This document shows, piece after piece, positions 1 to 11,807 of a stretch of 64,000 bases of DNA. The DNA lies in contig NC_059506.1 of NCBI RefSeq assembly GCF_914767665.1, positions 3,410,001 through 3,474,000 on the forward strand. Reading direction: 5' to 3'. Made by a program: the position numbers and the translations under genes. Numbering within the stretch: position 1 is the stretch's first letter; each line of letters opens with the position of its first letter. The notes under the pieces are model-generated. The model was not told the DNA's origin. It was given only the letters and a program-made list of their open reading frames with translations, and did not search any database. This DNA comes from Harmonia axyridis (taxonomy: Eukaryota > Arthropoda > Insecta > Coleoptera > Coccinellidae).

Positions 1-2369
1 TTGATTATTGGTTCCACTCTGATTATTTTGATTATTTGATGAGCTTCCTTGATTATTGGAATTTATTTGTTCGTTTTTGCACCTGCCTTCTACAGCCCAA
101 GCATGATTACAGGACATTTTCTCCTGATCCCAAACAGTATTTGATCCACAAGTGTATTGGTACTTCGTGAAACTTCCTTTACCATTATCTACGCATCTAT
201 AAAACTTGGAACAATCGGCATCATCTCCAACAAATCCTTCTTTTACGCAGTTCGATCCAACAATTTGTCCTTGACTTGTTTGATTCTTCGAACCACTTTG
301 ATTGTTATTGTTTTGGTTATTGGAACTTCCTTGATTACCTGTTCCTCCTTGATTATTGTTCTGGTTTTGGTTGCTCCATCCACCTTGGTTGTTGTTGTTT
401 TGGTTCTGATTGCTAGAACTGCCTTGATTACTGGATCCTCCTTGGTTGACGTTTTGATTTTGGTTGCTCGATCCTCCCTGGTTGTTGTTGTTTTGGTTCT
501 GATTGCTTGAAGTTCCTTGATTATTGGACCCACCTTGGTTGCTGTTTTGGTTTTGGTTGTTCGATCCGCCTTGGCTGTTGTTATTTTGATTCTGATTACT
601 AGAACTACCTTGGTTTCCTGATCCTGCTTGATTGTTGTTTTGGTTTTGGTTGCTCCATCCGCCTTGGTTGTTATTGTTTTGATTCTGATTACTCGAACCA
701 CCTTGATTTCCTGATCCACCTTGATTTTGATTACTCCATCCTCCTTGGTTATTGTTGTTTTGGTTGTTGGATCCACTTTGATTTCCGGATCCTCCTTGAT
801 TTTGATTACTCCATCCTCCTTGATTATTATTGTTTTGGTTGTTAGATCCACCTTGATTGCCGGATCCTCCTTGATTTTGATTACTCCATGATCCTTGGTT
901 GTTGTTGTTTTGATTGCTTGAACTACCTTGATTGCTTGACCCTCCTTGATTTTGATTACTCCATCCACCTTGATTATTGCTGTTTTGATTGCTTGAACCT
1001 CCTTGGTTGCTGGATCCTCCTTGATTTTGATTACTCCATGATCCTTGGTTATTGTTGTTCTGGTTGCTTGAACTACCTTGATTGCTGGATCCTCCTTGAT
1101 TTTGATTACTCCAACCTCCTTGATTATTGTTGTTCTGGTTGCTTGAACTACCTTGGTTTCCAGATCCTCCTTGATTTTGATTACTCCATCCTCCTTGATT
1201 GTTGCTGTTTTGGTTGTTGGATCCACCTTGATTGCCGGATCCTCCTTGATTTTGGTTGCTCCATCCACCTTGGTTATTGTTGTTTTGGTTTTGATTGCTT
1301 GAACTTCCCTGGCTATTGGATCCCTGGTTCTGATTACCAGAACTACTCTGGTTATTTGATTGCCCTTGATTGTTATTGTTTTGATTTTGACTGCCTTGTT
1401 GATTATTTTGTTCTTGTTTGCATTTTCCTTCAACTGCCCATGCATGATTACAAGATCCAAGACTTTGATCCCACACGGTACCAGGTCCACAAGTATAGGT
1501 GTACTGAAGTAGAGCTCCTTTACCATTATCTACACATCTATAAAATTTGGAACAATTCTTTTCATCGCCAACAAAACCTTCTTTGGCGCAGTTCTTTCCA
1601 TTGAGTTGACCTTGCTGGTATTCATTGTTTGAGCTATTCGAAGATCCTCCCTGGATTTGGTTCTGGTTATTGGAGCTGCTGCCAGAATTATGGCTCTGGT
1701 TTTGATTGATAGCTCCTTGTTGGTAATTTCCTTGGTTTTGATTATTAGATGTGCTACTTCCGCTTGACCATTGATTATTATTTTGATTTTGGTTGCTACT
1801 TGAACTACCTCCTTGGTTATTCCACTGATTATTGTTTTGATTTTGATTGTTCATATTGCTTCCGTTACTCCATTGATTGTTATTTTGGTTTTGGTTGTTA
1901 CTTGAACTACCTCCTTGGTTATTCCACTGATTGTTGTTTTGATTCTGATTATTCATATTATTTCCATTGCTCCATTGATTGTTATTTTGATTTTGGTTGT
2001 TTGAACTTCCTTGATTTTGACTATTTGATCCTCCCCATTGATTACCACTAGAACTACTCCCTTGGTTGTTCCATTGACCATTGTTTTGATTCTGACCATT
2101 CGAATTGTCGCCCTCTATTTCATTTCCATAACATTCTTGCCTACTTGTTGCTTGTGGGTAGTTACAAACATTAAGGTCTGGATCAAAAATGGTACCGGCA
2201 CCACATTCAAATTTGATCGCTTTGATATTGTTCTTTGCATCTGAGACACATCTGTAGAAAGTTCGGCAGTCTTGTGGATCTATTTGAAATCCTTCGCTTT
2301 TACATTTGATGTTGGAGCTGTATTCCATTACTTCTAGCTGTCTGGCATTTTCGAGTAGGTCGAGAAATT
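1..2369 (-). CDS. Secreted chitin-binding (CBM14) protein with Q/N/G-rich repeats, exon 2, runs off the window
   Basis: One minus-strand frame stays open from an acceptor (TCTTTTTTCAG, then AATTTCTCG) at 2370-2380 to base 1, giving about 790 codons with no stop. It has three peritrophin-A (CBM14) domains, each with six cysteines. They begin near Cys43 (about 2304-2115), Cys281 (1590-1415) and Cys728 (249-80), counting from the signal-peptide exon. The second and third share the signatures CSKFYRCVDNGKG and CNHAWAVEG. The linkers are rich in Gln, Asn, Gly, Ser and some Trp, in tandem repeats. CBM14 domains bind chitin in the peritrophic matrix and cuticle, so a secreted mucin-like or matrix protein is likely. 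The same cysteine frame (first codon base divisible by 3) holds in all three domains, which argues against frameshifts. The C-terminus is outside the window. Gut versus cuticle cannot be decided. Confidence 0.88.
280..1330 (-). repeat. Tandem 25-residue (75-bp) coding repeats, linker between CBM14 domains 2 and 3
   Basis: The DNA repeats a 75-bp unit coding for 25 residues assembled from GGSGNQGG, SNNQNNNNQ and GGWSNQNQ. About ten or more units follow one another, some shortened or with GSS for GGS. Low-complexity N/Q/G/S sequence of this type is common in secreted matrix or mucin-like proteins. The repeat also creates long but meaningless open frames on the other frames and strand. Confidence 0.8.
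1690..2100 (-). repeat. Tandem 34-residue (102-bp) coding repeats, linker between CBM14 domains 1 and 2
   Basis: The phrase TGAACTACCT recurs at 1801 and 1903, giving a 102-bp period (34 residues). A third, diverged unit starts near 2000. The encoded units are NQNQNNNQW and NQGG blocks with NNMN or SNGN variants. This unit is distinct from the 75-bp unit of the other linker, so the two linkers expanded separately. Confidence 0.7.
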
Positions 2370-2734
2370 CTGAAAAAAGAATTGAACAAATCATAGATTT
2401 TAATCATAATAATCATTTAATTTCAAAGTAATTGTGAATGGACTAGTTTAGTGATGTTGATAATACTATATTTGACACGATAGAATTAAAATATAGAGCA
2501 AAACTGATAAATCAGTGAAATTATTTTGAAAATCCATCAATAAATGACTGAGAAATAGATTATTTAAATTTACGTATTTTAGCGCGGAACGTCTTTGGTC
2601 TGTGACGTCACGGCACTTGCCTGTGATCGCTACACCATAAATTACGTTTAAATACTTAGCCGCGCCAAGGCTCTCGCGCCGTTTGTAGTTATACAGTGTA
2701 GTTTTAACTCGAGTTTTGTTTTTATGTCACCATA

Positions 2735-2862
2735 ATGGAAGAAGGCTTCGTGAAAGGACAAAGTGACAATTTGCCTAAAATAGATATATTCGCAGTGATG
2801 GAGTTTTTTTCTTCAAATCCATTTTATGTCAATGCTGATATAAAAGGAGTTAAACTTTTCAA
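2735..2862 (+). pseudogene. Orphan coding exon (MEEGFVKGQSDNLPKIDIFA start) of a repeated insect gene or element family
   Basis: An ATG at 2735 opens 42 codons, beginning MEEGFVKGQSDNLPKIDIFA and ending IKGVKLF, followed by the donor GTAAGT at 2863. From memory, this start resembles the first exon of a multicopy insect family whose later exons carry a SWIM-like CKHA motif and which behaves like a mobile or amplified gene. I see no downstream exon nearby. The flanks contain two related TGACGTCACG motifs, at about 2603 and 3155. It is most likely an isolated relic inside the host intron. The family call is from memory and uncertain. Confidence 0.4.
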
Positions 2863-5407
2863 GTAAGTATCTACTTTTGAGTTTGCTTCATCATGGTTCA
2901 ACTTATAACGATGATTTATTTAAAAAACGTTTCATAAACAGTTTGTAGTTGAGTACTGGTTGTTGAAGTCTATCAATGGCAAAACATATTTATGTGAGCC
3001 GTAAAAAGTAAAAAGAGAAAAAAGTAATTTATATGTATGTATATAGTAAGTTATTTCAGCCATCGTGTAACGAACAAAACACGACACGAACGGCACAAGT
3101 GATTGTACACCAATGAATTCGTAAGCACTCTGCGAATACCAGTCGTCTAGTGTGTGACGTCACGACACTTACACGTACTATGAAATTATTCTTCCAAGCG
3201 CAACTTCAAAGTCCCATAACTTTTTCATTTCTAGAGATATTTCAATGATTCTTCCACATTTTTGTTTCATTTTACTTAAATTTTTAGAATTAATCCTTAA
3301 CAAAAAAATGAAAACTAGTCCATTGAGGTTATTCTTCAACTGCATCAGTAGAATGTAATATTATTGTTGGGTGGTCTTATTTCTATGTGTAAGTCATCAG
3401 GATCGAATGAAACCAGTAGGATTCGTAGTTTATGAGGAATTAACAACGTGAAATGTTGTTCCTTTTTTGTTGAAGAATACTCTCATGATAATTCCCAATA
3501 AAAGCATAAGACCGTAGACTGATCCTTTAGTCTGGATGTATACAAGTCATGCTGGGATTCACAATAAAAAAAAGACAACTTCGAATGCAGCTAATGTTTG
3601 AAATAATTCATTACTGTTGAGGCGTAAGTTCGAATAAACAAACAAAGGATAAATCAACCGGTTCAAAATGGTATATTACTCATTCTTCAGTAGATACAAA
3701 CTGGACGATGTATCTAAATTGAATTCAAACGTTTTAGAATGAAATTATGAACCTTCTTCCAGGAGAACTAGAGCTTTAATCTTTTTCTGCTTTTGTATTG
3801 AATTTATTACCTTCTGAAGAATATTGAATGTGAAATTAATGAGGAATGTGAATAGTTTCAGCATGTATTTATTGGTTGATGTAGAATTAATGGTAGCTAA
3901 GATATACGGGGTGTTCCACCCTTTAAGCGCTGAAAATTTCGTTTTTTTTCGACACAGTATCATTAGGCTCCATTAGAGATACATTCTGAAAATTTTTTGA
4001 AACTACACAGAGTGTACCAGTGTAAACTACCAAACATATGTTTTTTTTTTAACACCGTATTTTTTGTTGAATTTTCAGATTACATCTATCTCTATTTGAA
4101 ATAAACGAACCCAAGTTTGTTGGACGTTTCATATGCTTAAAACTGAGCGTTTTTGGGATATTTCAATTTATCATAAATGGAAGGAAGGGTCCTTGGAAAA
4201 ATCTTATAACTTAGAAATGAATGAATCAAGGTAAGAACAGACTTTTTTTGAACACCCACTAGAGTTCTCAATGAGATGATTCCTTGATAACTTATTCAAA
4301 CGTTAATATCGGGCATATTCCAAATGGCACACCCTCTATTTAAAGTTTTTATTGAAAAGCAAGTACTTTTTATTTTCTTAAATTTTCTACTAAATGAGAA
4401 AATAAAATACGGGGTTTGTCATTTGGAATATGCACAATATTAATGAATGAAGAAACGAGCGCTCAAAAGCTTCCACCAAGTCAGTTTTCTTCTTGATTTA
4501 TTGATAAACACTTGAAAAATTTTGTTTTATGTATCCATTAAAACATTTTGATGATTTTCCAAATTATTTTTTAGTTCTAGTTGATACTTATAACTTCAAA
4601 AACCTTGTGTTTGTATTGTTCATATAAATAATATATCTCCTAGTTTGAAATGATGCGTTGTTCGAACAAAATCTGCAGAACACTTGAGAGTTTTTTGTGG
4701 AGTTCTTCGAGTGTCTTGTTCGAATTCCTGCATATTGATATACCTGTGTATAACTCAACGTCAAGCTGACATCTATATAGGAGAAATCTTATGTGTACTC
4801 GCTGTATCTTTAGAATTACAGATTTTCATATTTGTAATTCAGAAATTCTTCAGATGAAATGTATTTCTTTATGAATTTATTGTCATCCTCGAATAGCTAT
4901 GGAAACTGAAACTTAAGTTCGTATTTGGTGTTATTTTCAATCAGAAAATTTTGTTTGAATTCTATATGGTTTTGACAAAGAGGTGAAATTGTTATTCTAA
5001 ACATACATATACCTAGTGATTTTTCAATTTGAAACAGTGAGAAATCTCGAAAAAGAAACATCTTACGGAAAAATGTTTCGAATGAAGGATTGATGGTTTT
5101 GAGAGGTAAGTCCACTTATGTCAGAATCTCTTCCTTTTAATTCCCTCTTGTTGGGGGGTACGGGGGTTAACTTTGAAATTTCAAATTGAAACCCTTGTTT
5201 TTTATTGCAGATTCGTATTCTCTGGCAAAAAATACACAATTTATGTACGAACATTTTTTCACGACTCGTCCCAGATGGCTCTGTAATCGAGTTAGAAAAG
5301 AGGGGTCTATACCGTGTTTCAATGATGAGTTCAAAAATTGGTACGCTTTATTTTACGCTAGAGACCATCGATTTATATGAGGTCTTCATTATTATTCATT
5401 TCAAAGA

Positions 5408-5790
5408 GTTCTGACAGAAACAGAAATCCCATCAAATTTGTATGAAAAAACCTGCAGGTCACAAAGCGATAGATTCAGGCGTTCTGGAGTTATGGCCGAA
5501 AGAAGACACAATATAGATTTTCAGTGCATCAGTTGGAGAATATCTTTTTTCGGCCATAACTCCAGAACGCCTGAAGCTATCGCTTTGCGACCTGCAGGTT
5601 TTTTCATACACATTTGATGGGATTTCTGTTTCTGTCAGAACTTGAAGACACAATTTGGTTTTCCGCAGTGCATCAGTTGAAGAATATATTCTTTCGACCA
5701 TAACTTCAGAACGCCTGAAACTATCGCTTTGCGACCTGCAGGTTTTTTCATGCAAATTTGATGGAATTTCTGTTTCTGTTGAGAAAATTC
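5408..5790. repeat. Foldback repeat: 97-bp inverted arms plus a direct third copy
   Basis: The segment 5408-5504 is the near-exact reverse complement of 5544-5641. Both carry the phrase CAGAACGCCTGAA next to GCGACCTGCAGG. A diverged direct copy of the right arm follows at about 5693-5790. The preceding sequence (AGTGCATCAGTTG) also repeats at 5522 and 5668, so the basic unit is about 140 bp. Two units are in tandem and one partial unit is inverted. No reading frame is evident. Confidence 0.75.
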
Positions 5791-6628
5791 TATCATTACA
5801 TTTTAAATTTCGGAGTAAAATGAACAAAACAATGAACTTCTGACTTAGCGCCCCCTATAGAAGGCAGCAAAATCAAATTTATCATGAATATATTTTGTCC
5901 TCAATCAACAGAATATTATCTTTCAGACGAGATCTAATTTGCTCAAAAATGTTGAGCCAAACTGAAGTTACAGGCATTTCAATCAGACAGATTTCTCCCT
6001 TTCCCCTACCCTTATTTGATGTAAAATTGAAAGTGACAATTTAAAAAGATAGAGAATTTTCCAAGGATTACAGTGATGATATTTTTTCTTCAACTTCATA
6101 TGAAACATTTTCGAGTAAAATTCATTTTTCTACTCGACGATAGCTATTACGCCCCCTAGCGGTGCAGGTATGAACTTCAAAACAATTTACAGTGTGTTTT
6201 CTTGTACACTTTAGTGGTAAAAATTTTTACCGCAAGTCTCTACGATTAGTGGATCCTGAGATATAGCCGCTTACCTCGATTATTTGCCCACCCTGTACAT
6301 CTGAATGCAAAATTTCATTTCGATGGAATTGGTAGATTTGAAATCAATAAAAACACAAAATTTCACGGAACTCCTAGTCGGATTTTGCCGGTTTTTAATG
6401 AACTTGACCGCTGCATTCGAGATTTGAACCTACCTCGAAAATTTAAAGTGTCTAGGTCTTTTCGTTCGAGAGTTATCGTATTCACGGAAAGACAGAATTT
6501 AATTTGGGGATGATTTCGTCATCAGTGAGTCGAACCTTATTGGTTGAGACCATCGTTGGCTCACAATTCGAAAATTAATGACATATTGATGAAATGATAT
6601 AACGTTCATGGAACGAGCTTTAAAAGTA

Positions 6629-7532
6629 ACGGGTGTTTTTTTCGAGGTATATAACTTTAAGTTGGCATTACTGTTCAAGATGGCGACCGATTTAACAGTT
6701 GTCAAGTGATTTATTCTCAGTTTGGTTTGGCAATGCATCACGAATAGACTAACGCCTGAAGAACGCTTGCAAATAGTGCAATTTTATTTCGAAAATAATG
6801 GTTCTGTGCGGAATACGTATCGCGCACTACGTCCATTTTATTATGTTTAGCGATGAAGCGCACTTCTGGTTGAATGGCTACGTCAACAAACAAAACTGCC
6901 GCATTTGGAGTGAATCTAATCCTCAAGTGTATGTCGAAACACCGTTACATCCAGAAAAACTGACTGTTTGGTGCGCTTTATGGGCTGGTGGAATCATTGG
7001 TCTCTACTTCTTCAAAAACGATGATGGCCAGAACGTTACTGTCAATGGTGATCGGTATAGAGCCATGATTACTAACTTTTTCATTCCTGAATTGAACAAG
7101 TATGATGCCCAGGAGCTGTGGTTCCAACAAGACGGCGCAACATGTCACGCAGCTCCTGCCACAATCGATTTATTGAAAGACACGTTTGGTGATTCCAAGA
7201 TCTTGTGATTTAACCTCGCTAGACAACTTTCTGTGGGGCTATGTAAAGTCATTGGTCTATGCGGATAAGCCATAAACCCTTGACCATTTGGAAGACAACA
7301 TTCGCCGTGTTATTGCCGATATACGTCCACAAATGTTGGAAAAAGCCATCGAAAATTGGAGGTCCAGATTGGACTACATCCGAGCCAGCCGTGGTGGTCC
7401 TATGCCAGAAATCATTATTAAAATGTAATGCCACAAGATTATCTTGCGGATAAATAAAATTCATGTCAATCGAATAATCCATCGTTGTTTTATTGCAATT
7501 TAAAGTTCTATAGCTCTAAAAAAAACACCCTT
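6629..7532 (+). mobile_element. DD41D mariner deletion derivative, copy A
   Basis: The ends are ACGGGTGTTTTTTTCGAGG and the reverse complement of AAGGGTGTTTTTTTTAGAGC, flanked by TA (6627-6628 and 7533-7534). The transposase start (NRLTPEERLQIVQFYFENNG) runs into a stop shortly after NTYRALRPFY. The catalytic part resumes at once in another frame as FSDEAHFWLNG, so most of the DNA-binding half is absent. The catalytic frame (6798-7208) reads 136 residues. A further deletion of about 35 bp after DTFGD then removes the RLISRFGPVNWPP region and shifts the frame. The family is recognised by the triad spacing seen in other copies. Confidence 0.85.
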
Positions 7533-8587
7533 TATATCGAATAATGTTTTTATTGAATCTAACAGTGTTGACTTTATTTCAAATTGGAATTCTAAAGCAC
7601 TAATTGGATCACCCTTTGCTACACTTTCGAATTTTTCAACGAAATAAAAAAAATTATCGATTTCTTGACATAGCAGGTAAAAACTGGCCAGTTCGCGTTT
7701 TTACCTGTAGGTAAACTGGTAAAATGCAATCGATCAGATATAATCCAGACAACCTTTACGTGCTGCTCTTATTTAGCCAGCTTCTATTATTTTAATTGCA
7801 CGATTCTCTTTTCAATGTTGAAAACTGCAGAAGAAATACACACGCAATACATCCAACGCAATTATTATGTAGTATTCTGAATACTCGATTGAATATTGAT
7901 GAGTCAGTCGATTCCATGCGAGAAATAATTAGATAACTGTCTGCACAAGTTCATGAGCTTTTGATTTATTATTTCCAATAATAAATCTAGAATAGTTAGA
8001 GAAAAAATTGTGAATTGAATATTAATCAGTAGAGTCTATGTTTTAAATATAAAGATTGCATCTAGTTATTCTAATTTATTACCAATATATTTGTTATTGT
8101 TAGAACGAGGTTGGTATAGATTTTTTGCAACAAATTAGTGTATTGTTTGATCACGAGGAAAAGTGTGACTGTTGTGGCCAGATTGTGTATTGTGTCCTGG
8201 ACGTGAGCATACAAAAAAGTAAAGGGTTTTTTTCGTCGGACGTAATGAGTTGGTGAAACAAAAATAGAATATGTATATGTATATCTAAATAAGAAGGCTT
8301 GAAAAAGGGCACTGCCCGAAACGTTGCCTATCAAATGCCAGTTCATATCATAAACAATCATTATATTCAGTAACAACCCTGAAATCAAATTTTCTTATTT
8401 TTGGCTCTCATTTTTGTGATATTGAATATATTATTATGAAGACATCGGTAAGTCTTGTTGACGTTAGCACTCAATAATCTCTGGGCTCCTTAGTACCATG
8501 CTTCAAAAGATGCTTGTCAATATTTTGGAATATACAGGAACATACAAGTCGTGATCGAGATATAGAAGGTTAAGTGACGCTACATTT

Positions 8588-8760
8588 GTTGTAGATTGAG
8601 AAAAGGATGAAAACGAGTTTCGTGTATTGATGAAAAACTGATTCTTGATAGCAAAAAATACTGTGCAAGCAACGCAATGGTAATTGATAAGTGTTATTTA
8701 GACTCTTCTTCATCGAGAACACTGGGTAAAAATTGCTCTAGGGGAAGAAATTTGGCTCAT
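8588..8760 (+). pseudogene. N-terminal fragment of a DD34D mariner transposase
   Basis: The plus strand reads DENEFRVLMKN, a stop, then NTVQATQW. This resembles the start of mariner transposases (compare FRVLIKYCFLKGKNTVEA in the element at 11808). The similar string TACTGTGCAAGCAATGCAGT occurs on the minus strand in the element at 32555-33520, so the two may be the same family. The DD41D copy beginning at 8762 abuts it on the right. It is short and decayed. Confidence 0.35.
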
Positions 8761-8761
8761 G

Positions 8762-9703
8762 AAGGGTGTTTTTTTTAGAGCTATAGAACTTTTAATTGCA
8801 ATAAAATAACGACGGATTATTCGATTGACATGAATTTTATTTATCCGCAAAATAACCTTGTGGCATTACATTTTAAATATGATTTTTGGCATATGACCGC
8901 CACGGCTGGCTCGGATGTAGTCCAATCTGGACGTCCAATTTTCGACTACTTTTTCCAACATTTGTGGCCGTATATCGGCAATATAACACGGCGAATGTTG
9001 TCTTCCAAATGGTCAAGGGTTTGTGACTTATCCGCATAGACCAATGACTTTACATAGCCCCACAGAAAGTAGTCTAGCGGTGTTAAATCACAAGATCTTG
9101 GAGGCCAATTCACAGGCCCAAAACGTGAAATTAGGCGGTCACCAAACGTGTCTTCTAATAAATCGATTGTGGCACGAGCTGTGTGACATGTTGCGCCGTC
9201 TTGTTGGAACCACAGCTCCTGGACATCATGGTTGTTCAATTCAGGAATGAAAAAGTTAGTAATCATGGCTCTATACCGATCACCATTGATTGTAACGTTC
9301 TGGCCATCATCGTTTTTGAAGAAGTACGGACCAATGATTCCACCAGCCCATAAAGCGCACCAAACAGTCAGTTTTTCTGTATGTAACGGTGTTTCGATAT
9401 ACACTTGAGGATAAGCTTCACTCCAATTACGGCAGTTTTGTTTGTTGATGTAGCCATTCAACCAGAAGTGCGCTTCATCGCTGAACAAAATAAAATGGAC
9501 GTAGTGCGCGATACGTATTCCGTACAGAACCATTATTTTCGAAATAAAATTGCACTATTTGCAAACGTTGTTCAGGCGTGAGTCTATTCATGATGAATTG
9601 CCAAACCAAACTGAGAATAAATCACTTGACAGCTGTTAAATCGGTCGACATCTTGAACAGTAATGCCAACTTAAAGTTATATACCTCGAAAAAAAGCACC
9701 CGT
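8762..9703 (-). mobile_element. DD41D mariner deletion derivative, copy B
   Basis: This is a minus-strand copy with both terminal repeats. The right flank is TA (9704-9705) and the left flank is TG, which looks like a mutated TA. The catalytic frame 9533-8946 reads 195 residues through FSDEAHF, WFQQDGATCHTA and DLTPLDYFLWG. It then shifts near the end of IRRVI, losing the usual RASRGGHMPEI tail. It shares the internal deletion seen in the other copies. It lies inverted relative to copy A, 1.2 kb away, in the same host intron. Confidence 0.85.
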
Positions 9704-10160
9704 TATAAGAAATGAATGCCGAGATTGAAGCCTATTTCGAAATTAAAGATAAAATTTTCTAGAGAAAAGGTCTTAGCGGAGCGTTGGAGTACTTGTTTAA
9801 CATTTTATTTCTTAAATTTAAGAACATAATCTTCATCACTTCAAAAAAAATTGTACATCTCTAAAATATTCTGTCTGATTCTGATTTATTATTTCTGTTA
9901 TTTTATTTTCATCTTGAAGTATCGGAGAATGCTTTAAGGCTACTATGGTGACGAATTGTAAAGAAACAATTTGTTTTTACTAGTAAGGCCCAGTAATTAT
10001 TGAGTGAAGTGTCAGTCACATGTTCAAGTGTTAGCAACAGTATTGAAAAAAGGCCTCTATGAAATCGAACATTAATCTTTTAAACTACTTTTGCAAGTTT
10101 GAGCTCTACCCAAATGATATTCAATTAATAATTCAAACGAAGATGGCGATGTTTCCTTAC

Positions 10161-10221
10161 CTGTACCAATAACAAGCGAAAAGGACGCTGTTAACGCCAA
10201 AAAGGCGCCCAAAAGCTTCAT
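10161..10221 (-). CDS. Signal-peptide exon 1 of the CBM14 protein
   Basis: The minus-strand ATG at 10221 opens MKLLGAFLALTASFSLVIGT, a typical secretory signal: Lys near the start, a hydrophobic core, then small residues. The exon ends at ACAG followed by the donor GTAAGG (10160-10155). The split codon G + AA makes Glu21 and continues as EFLDLLENARQLEV in exon 2, so intron phase matches exactly. No stop or frame conflict arises at the join. Just upstream, TTTTGCAG ends at 10263, a possible acceptor for a 5'UTR exon (10222-10262). That exon would begin with a five-codon upstream ORF (MNQNW, then stop). The pairing with exon 2 is inferred from phase, strand and protein logic, not from a transcript. 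Confidence 0.72.
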
Positions 10222-11174
10222 TTCAAGTCGTGTATCCAGTTAGTTCACCAGTTCTGGTTCATCTGCAAAAGGAAGATCGAGTTAGCAAATTACAAAAATC
10301 ACATACCACAACCGAACATATAATTAGAGGGGACACCATGTAATAATTATATCCAAAAGTGGGCAGTCCAGATTTAAAATCCTGTTAATTGATTCTATGG
10401 GCATGACCAAATCTCGTACATAAATTGGTGGCTACCTTCTCTTGGTTCATCGACATCCAAAGTATCCAGATAAATAACTCTGCCATTTGTTAAATAGTTA
10501 TATCGCATTTTCGTATATGTTTTGCACCGCTGAGAATTCGAAATTCTTGCTCAGAGAGATGCGTTCGAAAAACCAGAACTTGTAACGTGTATAACAGCTC
10601 GAGTTATCCACTTATTTATGATCTAGAAACACATGCTAGGTACCATAATTGTGAGATCGTAATTTTATCGTTGCAAAGTGGCTTGTTGCTGGAGAAAAAC
10701 AGATTCGAAGGTATTGTTCTACGCCTTTGAGAAATATGTTTCTTTTTCTATGGCGAAGATGACGTTCGAGTCGAACAGGTTTCGATTGTATAGAATTAGG
10801 ACTTAAACAGGGTTACTGAATGGTTATTGTCTCCATAATTTTCAACTTTACAAGAAGATCGGAAATAGTTGGTGGTGAAGGTCAAAGTAGGTACTATAGA
10901 ATGACCAGCGGGAGCTATAATCTCTTTTCGCTGATATGGTTTTGTAATTTAGTTGTCTGAGAACTAATGCGAAAGTTGAGGGAGAAAAGCATTAGGAAGA
11001 AATTCGCTAGAAATTGATTCTCTTAGCTGAAGAAAACGATCCATGAATTCTTTTTAGAAATAGAAGAAAATAATTGATCATAGAAAAAAGTTTATAGTAG
11101 AAATAATAGTTTTTTAGCTTCATGAGAGTTTTCGAAGGTAGGTGTCTATGGTTTGATAGTTGAGAATGCCATAC

Positions 11175-11275
11175 TATGTTGACATTTCTGTTCAGTCAGG
11201 TTTGACAATTCATCATCGTTTAAACCCAAAACAACGTTTTCAAATTGTGGGATTTTATAAAAGTTAAATGAGTCT
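11175..11275 (+). pseudogene. N-terminal relic of a DD41D-type transposase
   Basis: The plus strand reads HHRLNPKQRFQIVGFYK and then a stop. This matches the start MNRLTPEQRLQIVQFYF of the DD41D copies. The upstream DNA (TCAGGTTTGACAATTCATCA) also matches their leader. Divergence suggests a third, older subfamily. Nothing downstream of about 11275 is recognisable. Confidence 0.4.
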
Positions 11276-11807
11276 ACTTGCTAAAAGTAATTCAAAATAA
11301 ATATAAAAAAAATTGACAACATTGAGTACTCTTTTTCACAATGATATATCTTTATGGTTTATTTTTGTCTTGGAATACAATTCATTATAGTTTTTTTCAA
11401 TCATCTTTTGGTTAGTTACTAATTTTGTCATTTTTAGAATTAGAACTGTATCCCCAGATAAAAATAAACCAAATATATCACAAAGTTATATTACTGTGAA
11501 TAAAAAGGACACCATGTTGTCAATTTTTTGATATTTATTATGCAAACCCCCAATTGATTAGTCAGAATTTCCCTCGACACGAATCTTCCTCCAGATATAA
11601 GGGTCCAAAGCTTGTACTCCAAATATAATTTTTCGATAACCCTCAGTGAATGGTGTCGTTGTACTAGCCCCCAAAGGGCCTGTTCAGACAATGTATCTTT
11701 TTTAAAAGCTCTCGACAGACAATTTCAATTCCTGCCATTTAATCGTTGTCATCTTGGGATGAAGAAGCCTATGACTCATTAATTCCAAGCATCGGGTTAG
11801 TGTTATA

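Larger units (their letters stand above)
2370..10160 (-). other. 7.8 kb intron of the CBM14 gene
   Basis: This interval lies between the donor GTAAGG and the acceptor TTTTTTCAG of the minus-strand gene. It contains a transposon-derived exon fragment (2735), a foldback repeat (5408-5790), two DD41D mariner deletion copies in opposite orientation (6629 plus, 8762 minus) and a mariner fragment (about 8590). The remainder (about 2870-5400, 5800-6620, 7540-8580 and 9710-10150) is AT-rich. It has several stretches resembling repeat ends with motifs such as GGGTGTTCCACCC near 3909 and CACCCTGTACAT near 6290, but no further gene that I recognise. Confidence 0.65.

Noticed and set aside
243..1526. 427-codon minus-strand open frame rich in Lys, Ile and Thr, and plus-strand frames over the same repeat
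   Set aside because: They are other frames of the 75-bp coding repeat. The frame with CBM14 cysteines, correct splice phase and no stops is the real one.
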